Shown here piece by piece: positions 55,201-61,853 of a stretch of 64,000 bases of DNA. This DNA comes from Lachnospiraceae bacterium. Lineage in GTDB: Bacteria; Bacillota; Clostridia; Lachnospirales; Lachnospiraceae. Below the pieces are notes generated by a model that was given only the letters and a program-made list of their open reading frames with translations, did not search any database and was not told the DNA's origin. The stretch spans positions 34,330 through 98,329 of the forward strand of contig JAFZUY010000028.1 in the NCBI GenBank assembly GCA_017618075.1. Direction: 5' to 3'. Within the stretch, counting starts at the first letter, position 1; every line of letters begins with the position of its first letter. Both the position numbers and the translations under genes were made by a program.

Positions 55201-55778
55201 TAAAAGAAAACGAAAACGTCAACAGAATATCAAAACTCGCGCTACTTAAGTATTATTCATTTGCTCCAAAAGAAAACTGGAACATCGATTTAATCGAAAG
55301 ACTCGTAAACGAAGAACTCGAAAAGAGAGTATGTTTCCCGTTCTTTATGGCATTCCTGCCTATAGTCGGTAAGCTTCAGAGTTACTCGGATTATTCGTTT
55401 GTTGAATATAAAGGAAATCCCAAGGGACATGTAGTCATTCATTACTGCATCGAGCATGATGACGGCGTTGCAACTGAGTACAGAAAAGAAGAGATGACGC
55501 ATCTTTACAGCGGAATATTTGTTAAGGCCTTCATTCTTTTCTGCGGAGAGACCGTTCAGTACTATATTACTGAAGAAAACCAGAACATGGAGCAGCTAAC
55601 ACAGAGTTCGGTTCTTACAAGAAGCGAGTCCGAAGCCGAAGGCAAGCCCTGGAGATTTTCGGCACTTAATGACTGCGTAATCGCTAAACATCTCGATGAT
55701 TACGTAACAGTCGAAGAAGATCTGATTTCATACATGGAAAAAGATTTCCTCACGAAGAAATTATTTAAAATGATGTGA
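52224..55778 (+). CDS. Large uncharacterised protein, DUF5717-like
   Basis: A 1184-residue soluble protein without signal peptide or clear membrane helix. It has N-terminal beta-sandwich-like segments (about 1-110, and 190-290 where INIVNPNGE and TWGYVNVDI resemble Ig-like strands). A long helical solenoid with TPR-like repeats follows from about 300. Two beta segments are inserted near 665-730 and 1045-1115. I recall this architecture as DUF5717, known only from Lachnospiraceae and relatives. Start GTG 52224 is chosen because GAGGTGG is six bases upstream; GTG 52215 overlaps that site. The next genes encode an Hsp70-like ATPase and a TPR protein, which suggests a large scaffold in a chaperone-like assembly. 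Confidence 0.7.
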   Translation: MKRTVLSMAEENFDFSVHDGNVTFSTERIEFVFVDDKERNGSFTLFVQSDSPILGVCHSNNPRMKVLNPQFRGFEATIEFVFDPKGMEADDYSKGEFILLTNKGEYTLPFICIRETDYINSTLGHIKNLFHFANLARTNWNEAVNVFYSNDFVSIISGNDAQYKSLYRGLSENVLNVANIDEFLVAIKKKDRITYTLETPEINIVNPNGEAAKKITLKKNTWGYVNVDIKTEGNFVFVPCSHYSGDDFENDKIDIEVKIIPEFLKPGRNYGAVIIDTPQKTFKVTVIVDNDRQDITKHENFMFKQSLDALMRLYIEFSLDRISEEEFFKKSLGIAEKINGTNEHNIIAALFKAQIFIISKRERDAFRILESVDSIIENERLSDETYGYYFYITSLLSKDADIVNRSLKKIRKFYSKDMGNSVLSWLIIYLTEDFYQRKEKKLEFLVEQYRYGNNSPLLYIEGLNIFNENPSLLMKLEDYEESVLRFGLKHKAISANLGERIQFFVSRQKEFKQIWFDILKYQYAYMPSKELLNTIVSYLVKGNKVGEEYFGWYLLGVESELRITRLYEFFMDSLPLDYDKDLPQMVMMYFAYQNDLDYRKKAFLYRNVLTRKARYPEIAVSYRETLEAFAREQLKEKHINEDLLYIYAKVLNPDFVNEDNANECVTLQFVRRVIVPKGVRRVVLLHNKIIGEQRFSPENGLVYCPIYSREFRLFYEDIHGNRTVVPEENVSEAILNNPMLLEKIAHLVSDKIGLIMCRVESMYNYDLVTEDNVFDYERLLHSDVITFSYKKTIVKGLLKFYFDNDYYAELEDILNNVKPEIFEGDEKGTFLQILIARGMYDTAFSVLDTFGPEHVEIKSVLRLVSRLLERTDFEENDLLITYAQYVYREGKYDGNILAYLEQHFRGSVKELKSLYRDCESFGLDTYILIENIIIQLLFTNAFCADKIKYLDAFVEMKGTLGLEKAFLAQCAYDYFVKDTITDDYVFERIEKLLKENENVNRISKLALLKYYSFAPKENWNIDLIERLVNEELEKRVCFPFFMAFLPIVGKLQSYSDYSFVEYKGNPKGHVVIHYCIEHDDGVATEYRKEEMTHLYSGIFVKAFILFCGETVQYYITEENQNMEQLTQSSVLTRSESEAEGKPWRFSALNDCVIAKHLDDYVTVEEDLISYMEKDFLTKKLFKMM

Positions 55779-55785
55779 TAAACTC

Positions 55786-55836
55786 GGTGCCTGGCTCACA
55801 CTAGGGAACTTCGTTCCCGTCGGTGCACCTGGCTCC
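55786..55836 (+). repeat. REP-like hairpin, copy 5 (enlarged)
   Basis: GGTGCCTGGCTC arm, an extra inner GGGAAC-ttc-GTTCCC hairpin, then GGTGCACCTGGCTCC. It is the largest copy, in the gap between the DUF5717-like and Hsp70-like genes. Confidence 0.75.
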
Positions 55837-55859
55837 AATGTGTATTCCCGGAGAAAAAT

Positions 55860-57155
55860 ATGATTTCGGAAAACATTAAAGAAGTATTTGAAAAAATAAA
55901 CAGAGACAGATTTGTGGTCGGACTTGATATAAACGATTCGTTTGCTCAGGTTTCCTACTGCAAGGTCGATTCCGATGCTCCCACAACATTAAGCTTAAGC
56001 GAAGAGAGTGAAGAGTTTAATGTTCCTCTTTACATGCTTAAAAGGAGGGATGACGGCGCATGGTTATTCGGCAACGAAGCCAAGGAAGCAGAAGATGACG
56101 GCGTACTCGTAAACAATCTCTTCGAGAGAGCACGCCTTAAAAAGACCGTTCGAATCGACCGTGAAGAATATCTTGCAAAGGATATTTTCCTTCTCTTTTT
56201 AAAGAAAGTACTTTTACTTTTCCCTGCAATGGTTACTCCGGATAAGATTGTATCTATAACCATCACCCTAAAAGATGCGGACTCCGATACAATTCTTATG
56301 CTTCAGGAACTGCCTAACATGCTTAAGGTAAATCCTGATATTCTGCATTTTGTAACCTATGAGGAAAGCTTCTTTTACTATATGCTTTATCAGCCTGCGG
56401 AACTGCAGAATCATAATATTCTTTTATTTGATACATCAGGAGAGAAGCTTCGCTCATATTCTTTGATGCGTAATTTCTTCAAATCGCCCGGTGTCGCAAC
56501 CGTGGATGTAAAAGAATACATCAACTTCCCTTCGGAAACACCCGTTCAGTATGAAAAGGGGGAGAGAGACGCATTATTCCTTAAGATTTCGTCCGAACTT
56601 TGCAATTCGACGATTTATTCGGGTGTCTATTTAATCGGACAGTGTTTCTATTCGGACTGGGCTGTTGAATCCCTGCAGTTTTTATGCAAGGGCAGAAAAG
56701 TTTTTAAGGGCAACAATCTTTTCTCAAAGGGCGCATGTTTTGCAGCCAAAGAGAAGATGTCTCCCAGCGGAAAAGAGAATAAGATTAAGTACCTCGGAAA
56801 CGACAGATTAAAGGTTACCATCGGAATCGAAACCGATGATGTTCCAAAGGAACAGATAGCTTTAATCGAAGCCGGCTCACAGTGGTTTGAATCGGTCGGC
56901 AGATGCGAACTCGTACTTAAAGAAACCGATAAAATAAGCATTTATCTTGCTTACGTATATAACAATTATGTGGCTCACGGAGAGCTTACTTTAACTGGCC
57001 TTAACACGTCTAATAACCGTATTACCAGAGTATCTCTGGAGGTTAAGATGATAAGTGAGGATACGGTTTTGTTTAAGGTTTGGGACATGGGATTCGGCGA
57101 ACTTTACCCTTCGTCCGGCAAAGACTGGGAGCAGGAACTGAAACTGGAAGCCTGA
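55860..57155 (+). CDS. Actin/Hsp70-fold ATPase-like protein, DUF5716-like
   Basis: A 431-residue protein with Hsp70/actin superfamily marks. Phosphate-1 loop is GLDINDSFAQVSY (residues 21-33), phosphate-2 is LLFDTSGEKLRS (Asp191), and the adenosine motif is GVYLIGQCFYSDW (from residue 255) followed by NLFSKGACFAA. The last about 110 residues are beta-rich (RVSLEVKMISEDTVLFKVWDMGFGELYPSS) like a substrate-binding domain. It is shorter than DnaK and lacks the helical lid. I recall the family as DUF5716. Loop Lys/Gly residues are less conserved than in DnaK, so ATP turnover is an inference. REP hairpins lie on both sides. Confidence 0.72.
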   Translation: MISENIKEVFEKINRDRFVVGLDINDSFAQVSYCKVDSDAPTTLSLSEESEEFNVPLYMLKRRDDGAWLFGNEAKEAEDDGVLVNNLFERARLKKTVRIDREEYLAKDIFLLFLKKVLLLFPAMVTPDKIVSITITLKDADSDTILMLQELPNMLKVNPDILHFVTYEESFFYYMLYQPAELQNHNILLFDTSGEKLRSYSLMRNFFKSPGVATVDVKEYINFPSETPVQYEKGERDALFLKISSELCNSTIYSGVYLIGQCFYSDWAVESLQFLCKGRKVFKGNNLFSKGACFAAKEKMSPSGKENKIKYLGNDRLKVTIGIETDDVPKEQIALIEAGSQWFESVGRCELVLKETDKISIYLAYVYNNYVAHGELTLTGLNTSNNRITRVSLEVKMISEDTVLFKVWDMGFGELYPSSGKDWEQELKLEA

Positions 57156-57167
57156 ATTAATGAGCAT

Positions 57168-57200
57168 GGTGCCTGGCTCACCGAAGGTGTGCCCGGCTCC
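57168..57200 (+). repeat. REP-like hairpin, copy 6
   Basis: GGTGCCTGGCTCACC-gaa-GGTGTGCCCGGCTCC, with mismatches at stem positions 3, 7 and 11. Confidence 0.8.
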
Positions 57201-57220
57201 AAACAATAGAGGATTCAATA

Positions 57221-58051
57221 ATGGGAAATGTATACAAACCCATATCGGGAAAAGCAAACAGACCTTTCTTTTTAGAGCGAATCTGCACGAATGTTTATTC
57301 GGGCGATGAGTTAATATACTGCCTCGGAGAAAATCCGGAGCTTCTTAGCGCCGACATGTTTAACAAAGAACTGATTAAATGGCTCGACGAGGAATGCAGT
57401 GCAAAAGAACTCGCGGTAATGCTTGAAAAGCTCATAAAATCAAAGGCTGACGTAATAAAGATTGTTTCGACTCTTTTAGGATTGGCTCCTTTTATAACGA
57501 GGGAAGAAGCAGACAGGATCATAAAAGTCATAAAAGACGAAGAAGGAAGCTCAGAGTTTGACAAGAGAAAGGCCAGGGGCGACTTCTTCCTTACCAAAGA
57601 AAGATATGAGTATGCGATAAGAGAATACGAGGTTCTTTTATCAACTCTTGATAATGAAGAGTCCGAGAGGGTTGCAAGCATTTATCATAATTTGGGTGTG
57701 GCGAAATCAAGACTTTTCTTATTTGAGCAGGCTGCGGATGATTTTCTGATGGCTTATGACTGCGACGAAGATCCCGTACATTACTACGCGTATATCGCAA
57801 CATTAAGATTTACGCTTACTGACAGAGAGTATGTAAAGCGTATCGGCGATGATGCAAAAATGCGCGATATTACGTTAAAACTTGAGGCAGATATTGAAGA
57901 GGCAAAGAAAGAATTCCTTGAAAGCGGCGAATACCTTGATTTCCTTAATAAGAAGAAGGAGAGCGAAGAAGTCGGAAGATATGCTTTCTGCAGTTTCCTT
58001 GACATGAAGTTAAACGAGAAAAAAGAAGAATATAACAAGTACGTTTACTGA
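57221..58051 (+). CDS. TPR-like helical protein linked to the Hsp70-like locus
   Basis: A 276-residue, highly charged helical protein. TPR-like helix pairs are visible at about residues 120-200 (GDFFLTKERYEYAIREYEVLL, then VASIYHNLGVAKSRLFLFEQAADDFLMAYDC). The N-terminal part (about 10-110) is an uncharacterised helical region. No signal peptide. TPR proteins often serve as co-chaperones of Hsp70s, and this is the third gene of the DUF5717/Hsp70-like/TPR run, which suggests a shared complex. AGAGGAT is the ribosome site. Confidence 0.75.
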   Translation: MGNVYKPISGKANRPFFLERICTNVYSGDELIYCLGENPELLSADMFNKELIKWLDEECSAKELAVMLEKLIKSKADVIKIVSTLLGLAPFITREEADRIIKVIKDEEGSSEFDKRKARGDFFLTKERYEYAIREYEVLLSTLDNEESERVASIYHNLGVAKSRLFLFEQAADDFLMAYDCDEDPVHYYAYIATLRFTLTDREYVKRIGDDAKMRDITLKLEADIEEAKKEFLESGEYLDFLNKKKESEEVGRYAFCSFLDMKLNEKKEEYNKYVY

Positions 58052-58100
58052 TTTTGCTTTTCACGCTGTAATAATTCTCAATATTGTTATTTACTTTTTT

Positions 58101-58366
58101 AAAGTATTGCTTAGATGAGGAAAAATGAAATAAGGCAGTACAAATGCCAATAAAAATACTGCCTAAAAGAAAAAAATCAAAAGTATGCAGTACAAAAATC
58201 ACTCGCAGTACTGCCTAAAGCGAGAAAAGAAAAATTAAGCAGTACAAAAGCCATCCGAAGTACTGCCTAAAGCAGAAAACAATAAAATAAGCAGTACAAA
58301 AGCGGATAAAAATACTGTCTAAAAGAGAAAAATCTAAAGCAGGCAGTACAAAAGCCGATTAAAATT
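58101..58366 (+). repeat. 52-bp tandem repeat array of hairpin units
   Basis: Units begin GCAGTACAAAAGCC at 58135, 58187, 58239, 58291 and 58343, an exact 52-bp period. Each contains GCAGTAC and, about 15 nt later, (G/A)TACTGCCTAAA, so each folds as a hairpin, followed by an A/G-rich stretch. A degenerate half unit precedes (TATTGC at 58105, in phase) and a truncated unit ends the array. No ORF runs through it. The units vary at the loop and at the A-rich linker. It occupies most of the 442-bp gap between the TPR gene and purB. Confidence 0.85.
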
Positions 58367-58387
58367 TCTTTATTGTATTAAATAGTT

Positions 58388-58416
58388 TTGATGAACGTAG
58401 TCTTATGTGATAGAAT
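58388..58416 (+). promoter_or_regulatory. purB promoter
   Basis: TTGATG (58388-58393), 17-bp spacer, TAGAAT (58411-58416), with TG two bases before the -10 box. The transcript would carry REP copy 7 in its 5' UTR. Confidence 0.6.
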
Positions 58417-58435
58417 AAATGAGTTTTGAATAAAA

Positions 58436-58466
58436 GCTGCTCGGCTCGCGAAGCGTGCCCGGCACC
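58436..58466 (+). repeat. REP-like hairpin, copy 7
   Basis: GCTGCTCGGCTCGC-gaa-GCGTGCCCGGCACC, a diverged copy with mismatches at positions 2, 6, 7 and 11, in the purB 5' UTR. Confidence 0.75.
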
Positions 58467-58493
58467 AAAATATAAAGAATTGAGGTTTTAAGA

Positions 58494-59930
58494 ATGGATA
58501 CAGATAAGTACGTTTCACCGCTTTCAGAAAGATATGCATCTAAGGAAATGCAGTATATTTTCTCACCCGACATGAAGTTCTCCACATGGAGAAGACTCTG
58601 GATTGCTTTGGCTGAGACAGAGATGGAACTTGGCTTAACACAGATTACTCCCGATATGATCGCGGAGATGAAAGAGCATGTAACGGATATCAATTATGAC
58701 ATTGCTAAGGAAAGAGAAAAAAGCGTAAGACATGACGTAATGAGCCATGTATATGCATACGGTGTTCAGTGCCCCAAGGCTAAGGGTATCATTCATCTTG
58801 GCGCAACAAGCTGCTACGTAGGTGATAATACGGATATTATCGTGATGAACGAAGCATTAAAGCTTGTCAGAACAAAACTTTTAAATGTAATTAACAACCT
58901 CGCAGGTTTTGCGAACGAATACAAGGATTTACCCACACTTGCATTTACACATTTCCAGCCTGCTCAGCCTACAACATTAGGCAAGAGAGCAACACTCTGG
59001 ATAAATGAGTTTATGATGGACTTAGAAGACCTTGATTATGTTCAGTCCACACTTAAGCTTTTAGGATCAAAGGGTACAACCGGTACACAGGCAAGTTTCC
59101 TCGAGCTTTTCAACAACGACCAGGAAACAATTGATAAAATCGATCCGATGATTGCAAAGAAGATGGGCTTTGAAAACTGCTATCCCGTATCCGGACAGAC
59201 ATATTCTAGAAAGGTTGATTCCAGAGTATTAAATATCCTCGGAGGTATCGCTCAGTCCGCAACCAAGATGAGCAACGATATCAGACTTCTTCAGCACTTA
59301 AAAGAAGTAGAAGAGCCTTTCGAAAAGAACCAGATTGGTTCATCCGCTATGGCTTACAAGAGAAATCCCATGAGAAGCGAGAGAATTGCTTCGCTTTCAA
59401 GATATGTGATTGTAGATACACTTAATCCTGCAATTACATCAGCTACACAGTGGTTTGAGAGAACGCTCGACGATTCCGCCAACAAGAGACTTTCAATTCC
59501 CGAAGGTTTCCTTGCAATCGACGGTATCTTAGATCTTTGCATGAATGTAACTAACGGACTTAAAGTATATCCTAAGGTTATTACAAAGCACCTTATGGCT
59601 GAACTTCCTTTTATGGCTACAGAAAACCTAATGATGGATGCTGTAAAGGCAGGCGGTGACAGACAGGAACTTCATGAGAAGATAAGAGTTGCTTCGATGG
59701 AAGCAGGTCGTCTTATTAAAGAAGAAGGCCATGACAACGAACTTCCTTCAATCATTGCAAAGGATGATGCATTCGGAGTTAACGAAGAGCAGATCAAGGA
59801 AATCCTCAAACCTGAGCTTTATACCGGAAGAGCAAGCATCCAGGTAGATAATTATCTGAATAATTTTGTTAACCCGATACTTAATGCAAACAAGGAATTC
59901 CTTGGATTGTCATCAGAGATTAACGTATAG
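58494..59930 (+). CDS. purB: Adenylosuccinate lyase
   Basis: A 478-residue fumarase/aspartase superfamily enzyme, acting at two steps of purine synthesis. The signature GSSAMAYKRNPMRSERI near residue 283 and HLGATSCYVGDNTD near residue 102 are diagnostic. Catalytic His is in FTHFQPAQPTTLGKR. Length matches the clostridial form. GAGG lies before the ATG. The tandem array and a REP hairpin lie upstream; a small ORF relic and a terminator follow. Confidence 0.96.
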   Translation: MDTDKYVSPLSERYASKEMQYIFSPDMKFSTWRRLWIALAETEMELGLTQITPDMIAEMKEHVTDINYDIAKEREKSVRHDVMSHVYAYGVQCPKAKGIIHLGATSCYVGDNTDIIVMNEALKLVRTKLLNVINNLAGFANEYKDLPTLAFTHFQPAQPTTLGKRATLWINEFMMDLEDLDYVQSTLKLLGSKGTTGTQASFLELFNNDQETIDKIDPMIAKKMGFENCYPVSGQTYSRKVDSRVLNILGGIAQSATKMSNDIRLLQHLKEVEEPFEKNQIGSSAMAYKRNPMRSERIASLSRYVIVDTLNPAITSATQWFERTLDDSANKRLSIPEGFLAIDGILDLCMNVTNGLKVYPKVITKHLMAELPFMATENLMMDAVKAGGDRQELHEKIRVASMEAGRLIKEEGHDNELPSIIAKDDAFGVNEEQIKEILKPELYTGRASIQVDNYLNNFVNPILNANKEFLGLSSEINV

Positions 59931-60025
59931 TTATAGATAAAGCCAACGCTAAGAGAAACGGAATCATTTCCATAGCATTGGGAATCATAGCAATAATTCT
60001 TTTTACGGTAATGAAAATATTCTAA
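59924..60025 (+). other. Start-less small membrane-peptide ORF, probable relic
   Basis: An open frame between TAA 59921-59923 and TAA 60023-60025 encodes about 33 residues, ending KANAKRNGIISIALGIIAIILF and TVMKIF: a basic turn followed by one membrane helix. There is no ATG, GTG or TTG at its beginning (only the late ATG in TVMKIF), so it looks like the C-terminal remnant of a small membrane protein or a peptide with an unusual ATA/ATT start. Low certainty. Confidence 0.3.
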
Positions 60026-60031
60026 GAAAAT

Positions 60032-60057
60032 GGACTGTCGAAAGACGGTCCTTTTTT
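60032..60057 (+). terminator. Terminator after purB
   Basis: GGACTGTC-gaaa-GACGGTCC with T6. Confidence 0.9.
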
Positions 60058-60192
60058 ATTGTTATTTATAAAAAACGATATAAAATAACATAAATAATAT
60101 TTGGGGGTTGAATAATAGTATATAAATGTGGTTTAATTTAAATGCTGACGAATTCATTCGTAAGAAAAAATAATTTTAAGGAGGAAACGGAT

Positions 60193-60276
60193 ATGGACTA
60201 TCGAAGTAGTAATACCGACGCAGGCGCGGACCGAACGTGGAAAAACGATATTCTGTTCGTTTCCGTTTTAATGTAA
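60193..60276 (+). CDS. 27-codon leader ORF upstream of mgtE
   Basis: ATG to TAA, encoding a 27-residue peptide that starts MDYRSSNTDAGADRTW and ends FVSVLM. AAGGAGGA (60178-60185) stands at ideal spacing, which makes translation likely. The ORF sits wholly inside the long-range helix of the mgtE leader, so ribosome movement on it should alter leader folding. The N-terminal half is rich in Asp and has no membrane segment. I do not recognise the peptide. It could be a regulatory leader peptide whose translation senses Mg, as mgtL does in enterobacteria, or a small stand-alone protein. Confidence 0.5.
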   Translation: MDYRSSNTDAGADRTWKNDILFVSVLM

Positions 60277-60328
60277 TTCGTCCGAATTCGTTAGAGATTC
60301 TTTGAACAGATATCGCATCTGAGTTGGT

Positions 60329-60349
60329 CGATGACCTGCATCGGTTTTT
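60329..60349 (+). terminator. Attenuator-like hairpin before mgtE
   Basis: CGATG-acctg-CATCG followed by GTTTTT, 27 bp before the mgtE start. An overlapping GGTC-gat-GACC hairpin (60326-60336) would exclude it, giving a two-state switch. The stem is short, so termination strength is uncertain. Confidence 0.45.
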
Positions 60350-60375
60350 CATCACTTACAAAAGGAGGATTACCG

Positions 60376-61755
60376 ATGGCAGAAACAAAAGATGTATCAA
60401 TTATTGTAAGCACCCTGCTTACACTTCTTGAAGAGAAAAAATACCCTACCATAAAAGAAATATTGATGACGATGAATCCTGCAGATATCGCTGCGGTTTT
60501 TGAAGAGATGGAAGAAAACAGACTTCCTGTTCTTTTCAGGTTGATTCCGAAGGAAGCGGCTGCGGAAACATTCGTTGAAATGGAGCCTGATTTACAGGAG
60601 CTTTTAATCAGAGGCTTTTCCGATAACGAACTTAAGGAAGTGCTGGATGAACTCTACGTCGATGACGCCGTAGATATCGTCGAGGAAATGCCTGCGAACG
60701 TTGTTAAAAGAATCCTTGCTCAGGCGGATCCCGAACTTAGAAAAGATATCAACGAGATTTTAAGATATCCCGAAAATTCGGCCGGATCAATCATGACTAT
60801 CGAGTATGTAACACTTCGTCCCGAGATGACGGTAAAGGAAGCGATACTTCGTATCAGACGAACCGGATTTGATAAGGAAACGATTTACACCTGTTACGTA
60901 ACATCCTACAGCAAACTAATCGGTTACTTAACCGTAAAAGACCTGTTACTAGAGCAGGACGAAGATACATTAATTAAAGACATCATGGATCAGAATGTGA
61001 TTTTCGCAAACACACATGATGATCGAGAAGAAGTTGTTAAAATGCTTTCAAAGTACAACTTCATCGCTCTCCCTGTAGTTGATTCCGAACTCAGACTCGT
61101 CGGTATTGTAACATTCGACGATGCTATGGATGTCATGGAAGATGAGGCTACCGAGGATATCGAAATCATGGCCGGTATGACACCTTCCGATAAAACGTAT
61201 CTTAAGTCCAACGCGCTCGATCTTTTCAAGCACAGAATTCCATGGCTTATGTTACTCATGGTTTCGGCTACTTTTACGGGACTAATCATTACAAAGTTTG
61301 AAAATGCACTGGCTGCACAGGTTGTCTTAACTGCATTTATTCCAATGTTAATGGATACCGGCGGTAACTCGGGTTCGCAGTCTTCGGTTACGATTATCCG
61401 TGCGCTGTCACTCGGCGAACTTGAATTTTCGGATCTTATCAGAGTTATCTGGAAAGAAATCAGAGCGGCTATACTTTGCGGTACAGTTCTTGCAATTGCG
61501 TGTTTTGCGAAGATTATGCTTTTCGACAGACTTATCTTACACAATCCGAGCGTAACGCTTCTTGTGGCTTTGACAGTCTGCCTTACAATGGTGCTGACCG
61601 TAATGGTTGCAAAGGTTGTAGGCTGTACACTTCCTATGATTGCAAAGAAACTTGGTTTTGACCCTGCAGTAATGGCTTCGCCTTTTATCACAACCATGGT
61701 CGATGCGATTTCGTTACTCGTATACTTCGGTATGGCGAATGTGCTTTTATTCTAA
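60376..61755 (+). CDS. mgtE: Magnesium transporter MgtE
   Basis: A 459-residue Mg channel. Residues about 1-130 are the superhelical MgtE N domain (LRKDINEILRYPENSAGSIMT ends it), residues 140-265 are paired CBS domains that sense Mg, and residues about 290-459 form five membrane helices with TGGNSGSQSSVTIIRALSLGEL, the pore motif. ATG 60376 with AAAGGAGG is the correct start; the upstream in-frame extension would cross the attenuator-like hairpin. The unusual leader upstream may regulate it. A pair of REP hairpins follows. Confidence 0.95.
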   Translation: MAETKDVSIIVSTLLTLLEEKKYPTIKEILMTMNPADIAAVFEEMEENRLPVLFRLIPKEAAAETFVEMEPDLQELLIRGFSDNELKEVLDELYVDDAVDIVEEMPANVVKRILAQADPELRKDINEILRYPENSAGSIMTIEYVTLRPEMTVKEAILRIRRTGFDKETIYTCYVTSYSKLIGYLTVKDLLLEQDEDTLIKDIMDQNVIFANTHDDREEVVKMLSKYNFIALPVVDSELRLVGIVTFDDAMDVMEDEATEDIEIMAGMTPSDKTYLKSNALDLFKHRIPWLMLLMVSATFTGLIITKFENALAAQVVLTAFIPMLMDTGGNSGSQSSVTIIRALSLGELEFSDLIRVIWKEIRAAILCGTVLAIACFAKIMLFDRLILHNPSVTLLVALTVCLTMVLTVMVAKVVGCTLPMIAKKLGFDPAVMASPFITTMVDAISLLVYFGMANVLLF

Positions 61756-61766
61756 AAGAATTTAGA

Positions 61767-61799
61767 GGTGCCTGACTCGCCAAAGGCGTGTCTGGCTCC
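61767..61799 (+). repeat. REP-like hairpin, copy 8
   Basis: GGTGCCTGACTCGCC-aaa-GGCGTGTCTGGCTCC, with T-T mismatches at stem positions 3, 7 and 11. It is in tandem with copy 9. Confidence 0.85.
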
Positions 61800-61808
61800 A
61801 ATAGAAAC

Positions 61809-61837
61809 GGTGCCTGACTCCGCAGGTGTCTGGCTCC
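61809..61837 (+). repeat. REP-like hairpin, copy 9
   Basis: GGTGCCTGACTCC-gca-GGTGTCTGGCTCC, with the same three T-T mismatches. It ends 7 bp before the ispF ribosome site. Confidence 0.85.
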
Positions 61838-61853
61838 GAAAAGAGGATTTTAT

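Larger units (their letters stand above)
60145..60375 (+). promoter_or_regulatory. Structured leader of mgtE, candidate Mg-responsive element
   Basis: An 11-bp long-range helix pairs CTGACGAATTC (60145-60155) with GAATTCGTTAG (60284-60294), one G-U pair included. Nested inside, GAAACGGA (60184-60191) can pair with TCCGTTTT (60262-60269), covering the edge of the small ORF's ribosome site. Alternative local hairpins of ACGAAT/ATTCGT and AATTCG/CGAATT compete with the outer helix. After it come CAGAT/ATCTG and the terminator-like CGATG/CATCG. The conserved GAGGCTCCT core of the M-box is absent. The 445-bp gap holds this leader, the purB terminator and the ORF relic. Confidence 0.6.

Noticed and set aside
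58101-58366. CRISPR array
   Set aside because: The period is exact, but the variable part is short and A-rich, each unit is itself a hairpin of 52 bp, and no cas genes are near. It fits a tandem repeat better.
60100-60375. M-box (ykoK) magnesium riboswitch
   Set aside because: The conserved GAGGCTCCT and ACGCCAA-type core segments are missing, and the region carries a well-spaced ribosome site and a small ORF instead.
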